From Nocardiopsis eucommiae (GTDB lineage Bacteria > Actinomycetota > Actinomycetes > Streptosporangiales > Streptosporangiaceae), in assembly GCA_018388625.1 (NCBI GenBank), contig CP074402.1, positions 992,001-1,056,000 of the forward strand: a stretch of DNA of 64,000 nt, written 5' to 3'. Below are positions 1-9,226 of the stretch, one piece after another (positions within the stretch are counted from its first letter, which is position 1; every line of letters starts with the position of its first letter). Position numbers and translations under genes: made by a program. The notes beneath the pieces were generated by a model. It was not told the origin of the DNA. It ran no database searches and was given only the letters and a program-made list of their open reading frames with translations.

Positions 1-2
1 CG

Positions 3-350
3 CTGCGCGTGGTCCTCAACGAGTCCGTGCTCCAGCGGCCCCAGGGCGGCGCCGACGTCCTCAACGGACAGCGCGACTTCCTCGGGGACCTCGTCAAGGC
101 GGGCATCCTCAGCCTCGCCGTGATCCCCGAGGAGACCCCGCACCACCCGGGCCTCGGAGGCGCGTTCCGGATCATGGAGTTCGCGGACCGCCCCAGCATG
201 GTCTACGCCTTCGCCGCGCAGGGCGGCGAGCTGACCGGGGACACCGAGGACGTCGGGCACTGCCGCATGGTGCGCGACTCCATCGAGGAGGCCAGTGTGG
301 ACCTCACCCCCGAGTCCGAACTCCTCACCGTGCGCTGGCCCGAGGGCTGA
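3..350 (+). CDS. C-terminal part of a DUF5753 (Scr1-type) regulator, truncated by the window edge
   Basis: The open frame is already running at base 3 and stops at 350, so only the last ~115 residues are present. The sequence (VVLNESVLQRP near its start, MEFADRPSMVYA in the middle, RDSIEEAS near its end) resembles the DUF5753 domain. That domain forms the C-terminus of actinomycete XRE-family helix-turn-helix proteins, often paired with a DUF397 protein. The DNA-binding part must lie upstream of the window. No DUF397 gene follows directly; the only one in the window is at about 36.05 kb. Family assignment is by eye from the short C-terminal pattern. Confidence 0.7.
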   Translation: MRVVLNESVLQRPQGGADVLNGQRDFLGDLVKAGILSLAVIPEETPHHPGLGGAFRIMEFADRPSMVYAFAAQGGELTGDTEDVGHCRMVRDSIEEASVDLTPESELLTVRWPEG

Positions 351-419
351 CCGGTCGTTGGCTGATCGGTCACGGAACGGCCTTGGGAACGTGACCGTCC
401 ATGGGCTAGGTTGCCCGCC

Positions 420-1633
420 ATGGATATCGCAATCACTTCCGGATACGTGGTTCCCGTCGACGGCGACCCCATCGACGGGGGCACGGTCCTCATCTCCGAC
501 GGGAAGATCGCCGCAGTCGGACCGGCCGCCGACGTCACGGTCCCCGAGGGCGCCGAGATCGTCGACGCCGCGGGTCAGTGGGTCCTTCCCGGCTTCGTCG
601 AGGCCCACGGCCACGTGGGTATCCACGAGGAGACCATCGGCTGGGCCGGTGACGACACCAACGAGATGACCGACCCCAACGGCGCCCGCATGCGCGCGAT
701 CGACGCCATCAACCCCGCCGACCAGGGTTTCGCCGACGCCCTGTCCGGAGGCGTCACCAGCTCGGTGATCAAGCCCGGCTCCGGGAACCCCATCGGCGGC
801 CGCACCGTCGCCCTCAAGATGTGGGGCCGCAGCGTCGAGGACCGCCTCCTCAAGGAGCCCGCCAGCGTCAAGAGCGCCCTCGGTGAGAACCCCAAGCGCG
901 TCTACGGCAAGAAGGACACCCTGCCCTCCACCCGGCAGGGCGTGGCGCGGTCATCCGCGACGCCTTCACCCGGGCCCAGGACTACAAGGCCAAGCGGGAC
1001 CACGCCGCCCAGGAGGGCACGCCCTTCGACCGCGACAACACCCTGGAGACCCTCGTCCAGGTCCTCGACGGCGAGGTGCCCTGGTGCCAGCACGTGCACC
1101 GCGCCGACGACATGCACACCGCGATGCGCCTGGCCGACGAGTTCGGCTACCGCCTCATCATCAACCACTGCACCGAGGGCCACCTGCTGGCCGACGAGAT
1201 CGCCGAGCGCGGCATCCCCGTCATCACCGGTCCGCTGATGACCAGCCGTTCCAAGGTGGAGGTGGGCAACCGGACCCTGGCCAACCCCGGCATCCTGGAC
1301 CGCGCGGGCGTGAAGGTCGCCCTCACCACCGACGCCCCGGTCATCCCGATCGAGTTCCTCGTGTACCAGGCCATCCTGTGCGTGAAGGAGGGCATGGACC
1401 GCGACTCCGCGATCCGCGCGCTCACCGTCAACCCCGCGGAGATCATGGGCCTGGACGACCGGGTCGGGTCCCTGCGCCCCGGGCTGGACGCCGACGTCGT
1501 GGTGTGGTCCGGAGACCCGCTCGACATCATGAGCCGCGCCCGGCGCGTGTTCGTCGACGGCCGCGAGGTGTACACCTACGACGAGTCGACGCGCGCCGGG
1601 ATCGTCGCGGACGCCTACTACCGGGAGTCCTGA
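420..1633 (+). CDS. Amidohydrolase family protein (imidazolonepropionase-like), one frame break
   Basis: A cytosolic metal-dependent amidohydrolase of about 404 residues once one frame break is repaired. The ATG at 420 begins MDIAITSGYVVPVDG, the usual N-terminal beta-sandwich of the superfamily. A metal-binding HxH lies in EAHGHVGIHEE (about residue 62), further histidines in INHCTEGH, and the late catalytic Asp in TTDAPVIP. The C-terminus (LRPGLDADVVVWSGDP) is the typical return to the small domain. The frame breaks near 945, where one G seems lost (gcggcg read as gcgcg). The frame ending at 1633 continues the same fold. The substrate cannot be told from sequence; COG1228-like imidazolonepropionase relatives are the closest resemblance. 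A hairpin follows at 1696-1731. Confidence 0.8.
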
Positions 1634-1695
1634 GCCGGACCGCCGTGCGGCCCCACCGCCCCCACCGGCCCTCTGAGGTACCTCAGACGTCCTCA

Positions 1696-1731
1696 CGCCG
1701 TGTCCCGCGCCCTCTGAGGCGGGGCACGGCG
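1696..1731 (+). terminator. Hairpin downstream of the amidohydrolase gene
   Basis: A 13-bp stem pairs 1696-1708 with 1719-1731 (12 Watson-Crick pairs plus one G-U) around a 10-base loop. It lies 63 bases after the stop codon. There is no T-tract, as is common in actinomycetes. A separate perfect 14-bp palindrome, CTGAGGTACCTCAG, sits just upstream at 1673-1686. Confidence 0.5.
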
Positions 1732-1833
1732 CCGTCATCTGGTGAAGTCTCCCGATGTGCGGCCGGGTGCCTTAGCCGGAGTCTGTAACCAGCCGGGAGG
1801 TTCCCGGCCGACACGGACCAGCAGGGGGACACC

Positions 1834-2046
1834 ATGCACCCGGACTTCGCCGCACAGGCCGCCGACCTCTACCGGGCCGAGGCCGAACGGGCCGCCCGCG
1901 AGGAGCGCGCCGCGCGCCAGGCACGGAAGGAGCGGCGCGAGGAGGCCCGGAGGGTCCGAGCGGCCGAGCGGGCGGAGGGAGCCCGCCGGTCCCGCTCGGA
2001 GTCGCGCCGGAGCGGACGAGGCTGGAGGCTCGCCCTCGGCGCATAG
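1834..2046 (+). CDS. Small Arg/Glu/Ala-rich hypothetical protein
   Basis: A 70-residue open frame starting at ATG 1834, with a purine-rich GGGGG run about 5 bases upstream. The protein is almost entirely charged and helical (runs of AERAAREERAARQARKERR type), with no membrane segment and no conserved fold I recognise. It could form a single long helix or coiled coil. It stands alone between the amidohydrolase hairpin and the convergent TIGR03089 gene. The ribosome-binding site and start favour a real gene, but Arg/Ala-rich frames arise easily by chance in such GC-rich DNA. Confidence 0.5.
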   Translation: MHPDFAAQAADLYRAEAERAAREERAARQARKERREEARRVRAAERAEGARRSRSESRRSGRGWRLALGA

Positions 2047-2065
2047 GCGGGAGCGACCGTGGCCC

Positions 2066-2860
2066 CTACCGCGTCACCCGGCGGAAGGGCAGGTCCCCGG
2101 CGGGTTCGGCGCCGTACAGGACGGTCACGCCCTCCGCGCCCATCCGGTCCAGGAACCGCTGGAGCCCGTCCTCGGCGGGCGGCGGGGTGAGTACCAGGGG
2201 AACCCCGGAGGCGATCGCGGCGGTGACCACGGCCAGGTCCGCGCCGAAGGAGTCCAGCGGGGCGTCGGGAGCCGTGACGACCGCCAGGCGGTCACGTTCA
2301 CCCAGGTCCCACGCCTTGGCCAGGGCCAGTCCGGCCGCCACCACCTCGGCGCCGGTCAGAGTGCGCCCGGCGGACTCCAGGGCGGGTTCGGCGGCGTCCA
2401 CCGGGTAGGCGGGGAAGTGGTCTCCGTGCCCGCGCACCTCCACGGTGTAGTCGGTGACCATCGGCGGTACCTCGCGCAGTGGCAGGCCCAACGGGTCCAG
2501 GGAGGTGCCCACGACCTCCTCCGCCCCGCTGTCCAGCGCCTCCGTGAGGCGGTCCGGTCCTGCCACCGCGACCTCGGGCGCCGAGCCCTCACCGGAGAGC
2601 ACCGCGGCCGCCCCCACCGACCAGCAGGACAGCACCCACGCCAGTGACTGCCAGTGCGGCGGCAGGGCGAGCGAGATCCGATCGCCGGGCTGGGTACCGA
2701 AGCCGTCCACGAGCATGTTCGAGGTCTTGGACACCCAGTTGTCGAGAGTGGCCCGGGACAGTTCGATCCGGTCCCCGAGGCCGTCGTAGGAGGTCACGAA
2801 CGGGCGGGTGGGATCGGCGGAGACGAGGGCGCGCCAGAGCCGCGCGGGAGAGTCGGACAT
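2066..2860 (-). CDS. TIGR03089 family protein (AMP-ligase-like N-terminal fold)
   Basis: An intact protein of about 264 residues. It resembles the N-terminal part of acyl-CoA synthetase/AMP-binding enzymes but is much shorter and lacks the P-loop and C-terminal lid, as expected of the actinobacterial TIGR03089 family. Recognisable segments are PTRPFVTSYDG, RIELSRATLDNWVSKTSNML and GDRISLALPPHWQ near the N-terminus. I chose the second ATG (2860, MSDSPARLW) over 2869 because family members usually begin at this point. The biochemical role of the family is unknown. Its start faces away from the glycosyl-transfer locus at 3.0 kb, giving a divergent promoter region of about 150 bp. Confidence 0.75.
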   Translation of the reverse strand: MSDSPARLWRALVSADPTRPFVTSYDGLGDRIELSRATLDNWVSKTSNMLVDGFGTQPGDRISLALPPHWQSLAWVLSCWSVGAAAVLSGEGSAPEVAVAGPDRLTEALDSGAEEVVGTSLDPLGLPLREVPPMVTDYTVEVRGHGDHFPAYPVDAAEPALESAGRTLTGAEVVAAGLALAKAWDLGERDRLAVVTAPDAPLDSFGADLAVVTAAIASGVPLVLTPPPAEDGLQRFLDRMGAEGVTVLYGAEPAGDLPFRRVTR

Positions 2861-3010
2861 GGCGCCCATGCTAGGGCGTGTTCCCGGACCGATCTCCCGG
2901 ACCGCCCCCGCCCGCGGCCGCCCCTTCCGAGCACGCCCCCTTTGTCACGGTCGCGCCCTGGTTGGGGACGGAGTGTGCGTAGCGAAGGGCGAAGTGCCAG
3001 AGTTGCCTTC

Positions 3011-5070
3011 ATGCGCCTGCTTCCCGGACGGCTCCTCGCCCGTGTGACCGCGCTCCCCGCGATCGCCCTCTCGGCCTGGCTCCTCGTCGCCTTCCCCCTG
3101 CTGGTCCTGGGCCAGTTCACCCCGCTGACCGGACTCGTCCTGGGACTGCCCGCCGTCGTCGCGGCGTGCGCCCTGGTACCGCGCCTGCTCCCGGACCCGC
3201 CGGACGAGGAGGACGTGCCCTGGTGGCCGGTGGTCGCGGTCGTGGTCGTCACCGTGGGCTTCGCGGTCGTCCAGATCGCCTACCACGCCGAGGCCCTGGT
3301 GATCCGGCGGGACCCGGCCTCCTACGCCATGTACACGGCCTGGATCGCGGAGAACGGCTTCCTGCCCATCCCGCAGCAGCGGGAACTCATCGCGGGGGAC
3401 GACCCGGCCCTGAGCTACCAGAGCCTCGCCCACTACCAGCGCGACGTCGTCATCTGGCCGCAGTTCATGGCCGGAGCGCCGCTGGTGCTGGCGGTCGGCT
3501 ACTGGCTCGGCGGCCTGGACGGCATGCTGGTGACCACCCCGGTCCTGGGAGCGCTGGGCGTGCTGACCTTCGCCGGGCTCACCGCCCGCCTGGTCGGCGC
3601 CCGCTGGGCCCCGCTGGCCGCCCTGATCCTGGCGGTCTGCCTGCCCCAGCAGTGGGTCAGCCGGTTCACCTACAGCGAGCCCCTCGCGCAGATCCTGCTC
3701 CTGGGCGGCATGGTCCTCGCCTTCGACGCCCTGAGCCGCAGACGCGCCCTCACCGACCGTTGGGGAGGCCCCCAGGCGCTGGCGCTGGTGGCCGGGGTGG
3801 TGTTCGGCCTCGGCGTGCTGGTGCGCATCGACGCCATCCGCGACCTCCTGCCGGTGGTGGGCTTCGTCGGCCTGCTGCTGGTCGCCAGGCGCGGACAGGC
3901 GCTGCCACTGCTCACCGGCCTCGGCGTGGGCGTGGGGTACGGGCTGGTCGCGGGGTACGGCTACTCGCTGCCGTACCTGGAGTACCTGTCGGACTCCCTG
4001 AACCCGCTCCTGCTGATCAGCGCCGCGGTCCTCGGCGTCACCGTCGCGCTCACCGCCGCCCTGTGGCGGTTCGGGCTGCCGCACACCGAGCGGGTCCGCT
4101 GGCTGCCCAACGCGATGGCGCTGCTCGCGCTGCTGGTCATGGTCGGCTTCGCCGTCCGCCCCCTGCTCTGGCCGGACTACGGGCACGGCAGCGACTTCAC
4201 CGACCAGTGGGTGGCCTCCGTCCAGGACATCGAGGGACTGCCGATCGAGGGGAGCCGCACCTACTACGACATGAGCCTGTACTGGGTGGGCTGGTACGTG
4301 GGGCTGAGCACCGTGCTGTTCGCCTCCCTGGGGGTGGCGCTGGTCCTGCGGCGCCTCACGCAGCGCCGCGACCTCCAGTGGCTGCTGCCCGCCATGCTGC
4401 TCGTGTGGACGGTCTCCACCACGCTCCTGCGCCCCGCCATCACCCCGGACCACCCCTGGGCCAGCAGGCGCCTGATCGTGCTGGTGATCCCGGCGTTCGT
4501 GCTGTTCGCGGTCTGGTTCCTGGCCTGGCTGACCCGCTACTGCGAGAACTCCGTCCGGCACACCCGCGCCACCGCGATGGTGCGGAGCCTCCCGGTCGTG
4601 GTGGCCGCCGGTTCGGCGGTGGCCCTGCTCGGACCCGGAGCGGTCACCTCGGCGTCGGGGATCATGGGGTACCGGCAGGACGTGGGCACCGTGGCCGAGA
4701 CGGAGAGTCTCTGCGCGTCGCTGCCCCCGACTCCTCGGTCATCGTGGTCGACCCCGGGCTGGCGGGCAACTACATGCCGCTGCTGCGCAACGTCTGCGGC
4801 GTGCCCACCGCCTCCCTGGACGACCCCTCCCCGGAGGCGGTCGAGAGGGTCGTCTCGGCCGTGCACCAGCGGGGCCGGGACGCGGTGCTGGCCGCCCCCG
4901 ACTGGGAACCGCTCGACGCGCTCACCGGGTCCACGGTCGAACCCGAACGGCACTTCCACGTCGTCGCCCAGATGGACCCCAGTACCCTCATGGAACCCCC
5001 GACCGGACACTGGACCTTCAACGGCAGCGTGTGGACCGCCGTCCTGCCCGCCACGAACGATCCGGCGTGA
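3011..5070 (+). CDS. Polytopic membrane protein of a surface-glycan locus (GT39/GT-C-like), one frame break
   Basis: About 686 residues after repair, beginning MRLLPGRLLARVTALPAIAL at ATG 3011. It has at least a dozen hydrophobic segments and a C-terminal soluble domain (DSSVIVVDPGLAGNYM onward). The topology, and an acidic loop after the early membrane helices (IRRDPASYAMYTAWIAENG), resemble polyprenyl-phosphate-dependent GT-C glycosyltransferases. I cannot identify catalytic residues with confidence. The frame breaks near 4725-4733, where a run of six C appears as five; the C-terminal domain continues to the stop at 5070. It lies 40 bp upstream of a GT2 gene and probably shares its transcript, suggesting sugar transfer outside the membrane. 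Confidence 0.7.
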
Positions 5071-5110
5071 GACCCCCGCCCGTCCCTCGACCACCCCGCT
5101 GAGAAGGACC

Positions 5111-6045
5111 ATGAGCCACGCAGACGCCCCAGGCCGAGCCCCGGAGCACGACGCCCCGCCGGTGCGGGTCACGATCGTCCTCCCCTGCTACAACGAGGAG
5201 GAGCACGTCGTCGACGAGATCAAACGGATCTGCTCGGCGATGGACTCCTCGGGGTACACGTACGAACTGCTCGCCGTCGACGACGCCTCCACCGACGAGA
5301 CCCTGACCCGGCTGCGCGAGGTGGAGGGCCTCTTCCCGCACATGAGGGTGGTCCCCTTCGGGCACAACGGCGGCGCGGGCACCGTGCGGCGGATCGGCAG
5401 CCAGCGGGCGCGCGGCGAGTTCGTGGCGTGGACCGACGCCGACATGAGCTACCCCAACGAGCGCATCCCCGAGCTCGTCGCCATGCTCGACAACGACCCG
5501 GAGATCGACCAGGTCGTGGGTGCGCGCACCCAGGAGAGGGATCGCACAAGGCGCTCCGGGTCCCCGCCAAGTGGATGATCCGGAAGGTCGCGGAACGCCT
5601 CACCAACACCCGCATCCCGGACCTCAACTCCGGGCTCCGGGTGTTCCGCAGGGACGTCGCCCGCCCCTACCTGCGGCTGCTGCCCCCGGGGTTCTCCTGC
5701 GTCACCACCATCACGCTGGCGTTCCTGTCCAACCAGCACCCGCTGAGGTACGTGCCCATCGAGTACGCCAAGCGGGCGGGGACGTCCAAGTTCCACTTCG
5801 TGCGCGACGCCTACCGGTACATCCTCCAGGTGCTCCGCATGGTCATGTACTTCAACCCGCTCAAGGTCCTCATGCCGCCCGCACTGTGGCTGCTGGGGAT
5901 CGGGGCGGTCAAGTTCGTCTACGACCAGGTCCGCAACCCGCTCTACATACCCAACAACACCGTCATGATCCTCATGACCGGGCTGATCATCGCGGCGATC
6001 GCGCTCCTGGCCGACCTCATCGTGCGTTCCAGGGAGCACCCGTGA
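5111..6045 (+). CDS. GT2 glycosyltransferase, dolichol-phosphate-mannose-synthase type, one frame break
   Basis: About 311 residues from ATG 5111. A GT-A domain shows RVTIVLPCYNEEEHV, LLAVDDASTDET and the metal-binding DADMSYP motif, followed by two C-terminal membrane helices (ALWLLGIGAVKFVYDQV and VMILMTGLIIAAIALLAD). This architecture matches polyprenyl-phosphate hexose synthases that load sugars onto a lipid carrier on the cytoplasmic face. One frame break lies near 5537 (agggga read as aggga); the continuation DLNSGLRVFRRDV is typical of the family. Its stop overlaps the start of the next glycosyltransferase by four bases (GTGA), indicating translational coupling. The product likely supplies lipid-linked sugar to the GT-C-like protein encoded upstream. 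Confidence 0.85.
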
Positions 6046-7147
6046 CCGGCCGGATCACCCTCGTGGGCCCCGCACACCCCTACAAGGGCGGCGGGGCCCG
6101 GCACACGACGGAGCTCGCGCACCGGCTGCGCGCGCTCGGCCACGAGACGGGCGTCGAGTCCTGGCGGGCGCAGTACCCGGCGGCGCTCTACCCGGGCACG
6201 CAGACCATCACCGACCCCGAGGGGGAGCCGTACCCGGACACCCGCCACGAGCTGGCCTGGTACCGGCCGGACGGCTGGTGGCGCACGGGGCGTCGGCTCG
6301 CGGACGAGGACGCCCTGGTGGTGCTCACCCTGTTCTCGCCGGTGCAGGTGCCCGCCTACCTCGGCGTCCTCGCCGGGATCAGGTCGCGACGGCGGGGGAC
6401 CCGGGTGGTGGCGCTGTGCCACAACGTGCTGCCGCACGAGCGCCGGGCGGTGGACGTGTCCCTGGTACGCGCGCTGCTGCGGCGGGTGGACGGGGTCCTC
6501 ACCCACTCGGCCGAACAGGGCCACCTCGCCGAGGGGCTGCTCGGCCCGGACCGGCCGCGTCCCGTGGTCGCGGAGATGCCGCCGCACCTGCCCGAGACCG
6601 GGGGAGCGCGTGCCGGTGGTTCGGGGAGCACCGAAACCTGGTGTTCTTCGGGATCGTCCGCCCGTACAAGGGGGTGGACGTGCTGCTGCGCGCCCTGGCC
6701 GAGGGGGCGCCCGAGGACGTCACCCTCACCGTCGCCGGTGAGTTCTGGGGAGGTTCCACGGACCTCGCCGACCTGGCCGGGGAGTTGGGCGTGGCCGACC
6801 GGGTCCGGTTCCGCGAGGGGTACGTGCCCGCGGACGAGCTGCCCGGGCTGCTCGCCGGGGCCGACGCCCTGGTGCTGCCCTACCGCTCCGCCACCGCCAC
6901 CCAGAACGTGTGGCTGGCGCACGAGCACGGTCTCCCGGTGATCGCCACCCGGGCGGGCACCCTCGCGGACCACGTGCGCGACGGCGTGGACGGGCTGCTC
7001 TGCGAACCGGGAGACGTCGCGGACCTCGCCCGGGCGCTGGCCGCCTTCTACGAGCCGGGCACGCCCGCCCGGCTCAGGGAGGGTGTCCGGCCGGTGGACG
7101 CCGAACCGTACTGGAGGGCCTACACCGACCGGCTGCTGTCCGCCTGA
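6042..7147 (+). CDS. GT4 family glycosyltransferase, one frame break
   Basis: About 368 residues from GTG 6042, overlapping the upstream stop. The N-terminal Rossmann half (RITLVGPAHPYKGGGARHTTEL) binds the acceptor. The C-terminal half carries VFFGIVRPYKGVDVLLRAL and the usual nucleotide-sugar region ADALVLPYRSATATQNVWLAHEHGLPV, with the second Glu of the EX7E motif replaced by a Gln/His-rich context. The two halves are in different frames, joined near 6600-6615 where one G of a GGGGG run seems missing. It is the third gene of the glycan locus and ends 2 bp from a convergent secreted-protein gene. Donor and acceptor are unknown. Confidence 0.85.
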
Positions 7148-7149
7148 CC

Positions 7150-7928
7150 TCAGGACGCCCGGCGGCGGCGCAGGTGGAGTACGGCGGGCACCAGCATGCA
7201 GACGGCGCCGAGCACCCCCACGCCCAGAAGGACCCACGGGAGGTACGCGCGTGGGTCGGAGGACGCCTCCTGGCCCGACGCGCGCTGTTCCGTCAGCTCG
7301 TCCTCGGTACCCACCTGGACGCTGCTCAGCGGGGTCGCGGCGGTCACCGTGCAGTCCCCGAACCCGGGCAGGCTGAAGGTCTCGGTGGCCACGCGGACCT
7401 CGTAGAAGCCCAGTGGCGGTTCCCAGTCCTCCCAGGCCAGGCCGGGCGGATCGTCACCGGTCAGCAGCCTGCCGTCGTCGCCGGAGAGCGTGGCGGTGAG
7501 GGTTCCGGCGCGCTCGGTGGCCGCGCCCATGTCCTCGGCGCTGATCCCGGGCAGCGGTTCGGGGTTCGGCACCAGTTCCAGTTCGAGGTCGGTCGTCCCC
7601 TCCTCGCCCTCGGTCTCGTCCTCGCCGTCCTCCTCGCTGTCGGCGGCGAGCTCGGCGGCCAGGCTCAGGGAGAGCTCGGGCTGGCCGTCGGGGAGTCGCT
7701 CACCACGGGGAAGAGCTGACCCACCACGGTGAGGGTGCCCGCGCCCTGGTCACACGCCACGTCGGCGGGTTTGACGTACGCGTGGGTGGGGCCTTCGGCG
7801 GTGGCCTCGGCCGTGGGTTCGGTCGCCGGATCGGCCGCGCCGAGGGTGGCCGGTGCCAGTGTGAGGGTCACGGCGAGGGCGGACAGGACACGTGGGAAGC
7901 GGGGGCCCAGTTCATACGGCATGAGCAT
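7150..7928 (-). CDS. Secreted, C-terminally membrane-anchored protein, one frame break
   Basis: About 259 residues after repair. The N-terminus (VLSALAVTLTLAPATLGAADP) is a signal peptide with a likely cut after the Ala-rich stretch. The middle is an extracellular domain with a Glu/Asp-rich linker (DSEEDGEDETEGEEG) and two cysteines. The C-terminus has one membrane helix (YLPWVLLGVGVLGAVCMLVP) followed by HLRRRRAS, so it would sit on the cell surface with a short cytoplasmic tail. The frame breaks near 7690 (tccccc read as tcccc). Two ATGs, 7928 and 7922, are possible starts. It converges on the GT4 gene and may belong functionally to the surface locus. No domain was recognised. Confidence 0.65.
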
Positions 7929-8082
7929 AGGCCGCGTCCCGCCAAAAAGAAGGTTTCTTTCCTGTTTTGTTGCGCGGGGCGTTCCCGGCCGTTCGGGCCC
8001 CCCCGGGGCCCGCCCGGTCGCCTCCGGACCGTTTCCGGACTTCGGGCCGGACGCGTCTCCTCCTCGCTCCCCGCGCCGGGCC

Positions 8083-9124
8083 CTACTCGGGTTCCCGTTC
8101 GGAGCCCGGTCCCGTACGCGCCCTCGGGGACGGTCTCTCCGGATCCCCCACGGACGCTCCGCGCACCGGTCCAGAACCCTCCTCCCCGTCACCGGAACCA
8201 CCCTTCGGCGGTCCCGGCGACAACAGGAGCGACAGCCCCGCCCAGCCCACGTCCGCCACCGTCATCACCAGCCGGGACAGCACCGCCACCACGAGGGCGG
8301 CGCCCGCGTCGACCACCGGCGCCAGCGCCACCACCAGCACCACCTCGCGCACGCCCAGACCGGCGGGCGCGAACACCACCAGCAGCCCCAGAGTCCAGGC
8401 GAGCGCGTAGGCGCCCACCGCCGGGCCCACCGATCCCAGGGCGTCGCCCCCCACGGCCCAGGTCAGCAACCACACGTGCGCGCCCAACGGCACCCACGCC
8501 ACCAGGGTCCAGGACACCGACGCCGCGACCGAACGCCCGCCGATCTCCAGAGGACCCGCCTCGGCCACCTCACGGAACCGCGCGAAGGGGCGGGCCGCCA
8601 GCCGGACCCCCACCCCAGCACCCTCGGGTGCAGGCAGGCCAACAGCAACGGGGCGGCGGCCAGCGCCCACCACCAGCGCCGGGCCGCCTCGGCGGAGGAC
8701 AGCGGCAGGGCCACCGCCGCCACCGCCAGGCTCACGGCCACCGTGACGGCGATCGCCAGCAGGGTCGCCGCCGCCCCCGCGATCTCGGCACCCGCCAGTC
8801 ACGGGCCAGCTCCACCTGGGCCACGAACGCCCACACCGACCCCGGCAGGTACTTGCCGAGCTGGCCCACGAACATCACCCGGGCGGCCGCCGCCCTCGGC
8901 AACGGCGAGCCCAGACCGGCCAGCAGCGAGCGCCACGCCATCATCTGCGCCACCAGCCCCAGCATCCCCGCCAGCACCGCCGTGGGCAGCACCCAGAGCG
9001 GGAGCTCGGACACAGCGGCCCGTGCCTGCGTCCAGTTGGCGTACAGGGCGGCGCCCGCGCACGCGCACACCAGCGCGAGCAGGGCCAGGCGCACCCAGGA
9101 GTTCCGTCGAAGCCGAGTCAGCAC
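8083..9124 (-). CDS. Lysylphosphatidylglycerol synthase transmembrane (UPF0104-type) protein, two frame breaks
   Basis: About 347 residues after repair. It is a multi-spanning membrane protein of the LPG-synthase transmembrane superfamily, recognisable from VGQLGKYLPGSVWAFVAQVELAR near residue 80 and FAPAGLGVREVVLVVAL later. Stand-alone members without a synthetase domain are thought to act in lipid or glycan transport across the membrane. Frame breaks lie near 8786 and 8610, each consistent with loss of one base in a G/C run. The start is probably GTG 9124 (TTG 9130 in frame). It is divergent from fbiC. The tail after the last helix is Gly/Pro/Arg-rich and likely disordered. Confidence 0.75.
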
Positions 9125-9226
9125 CCCCAAGCCTATGCCGCGGACCCCGCCCCTCCCGGGTTGTCCACAGGCCCGACCGGGTGGCGCCCGCGACCGAAAC
9201 CGACCGGGCGCGTAGGGTGATCGCTT

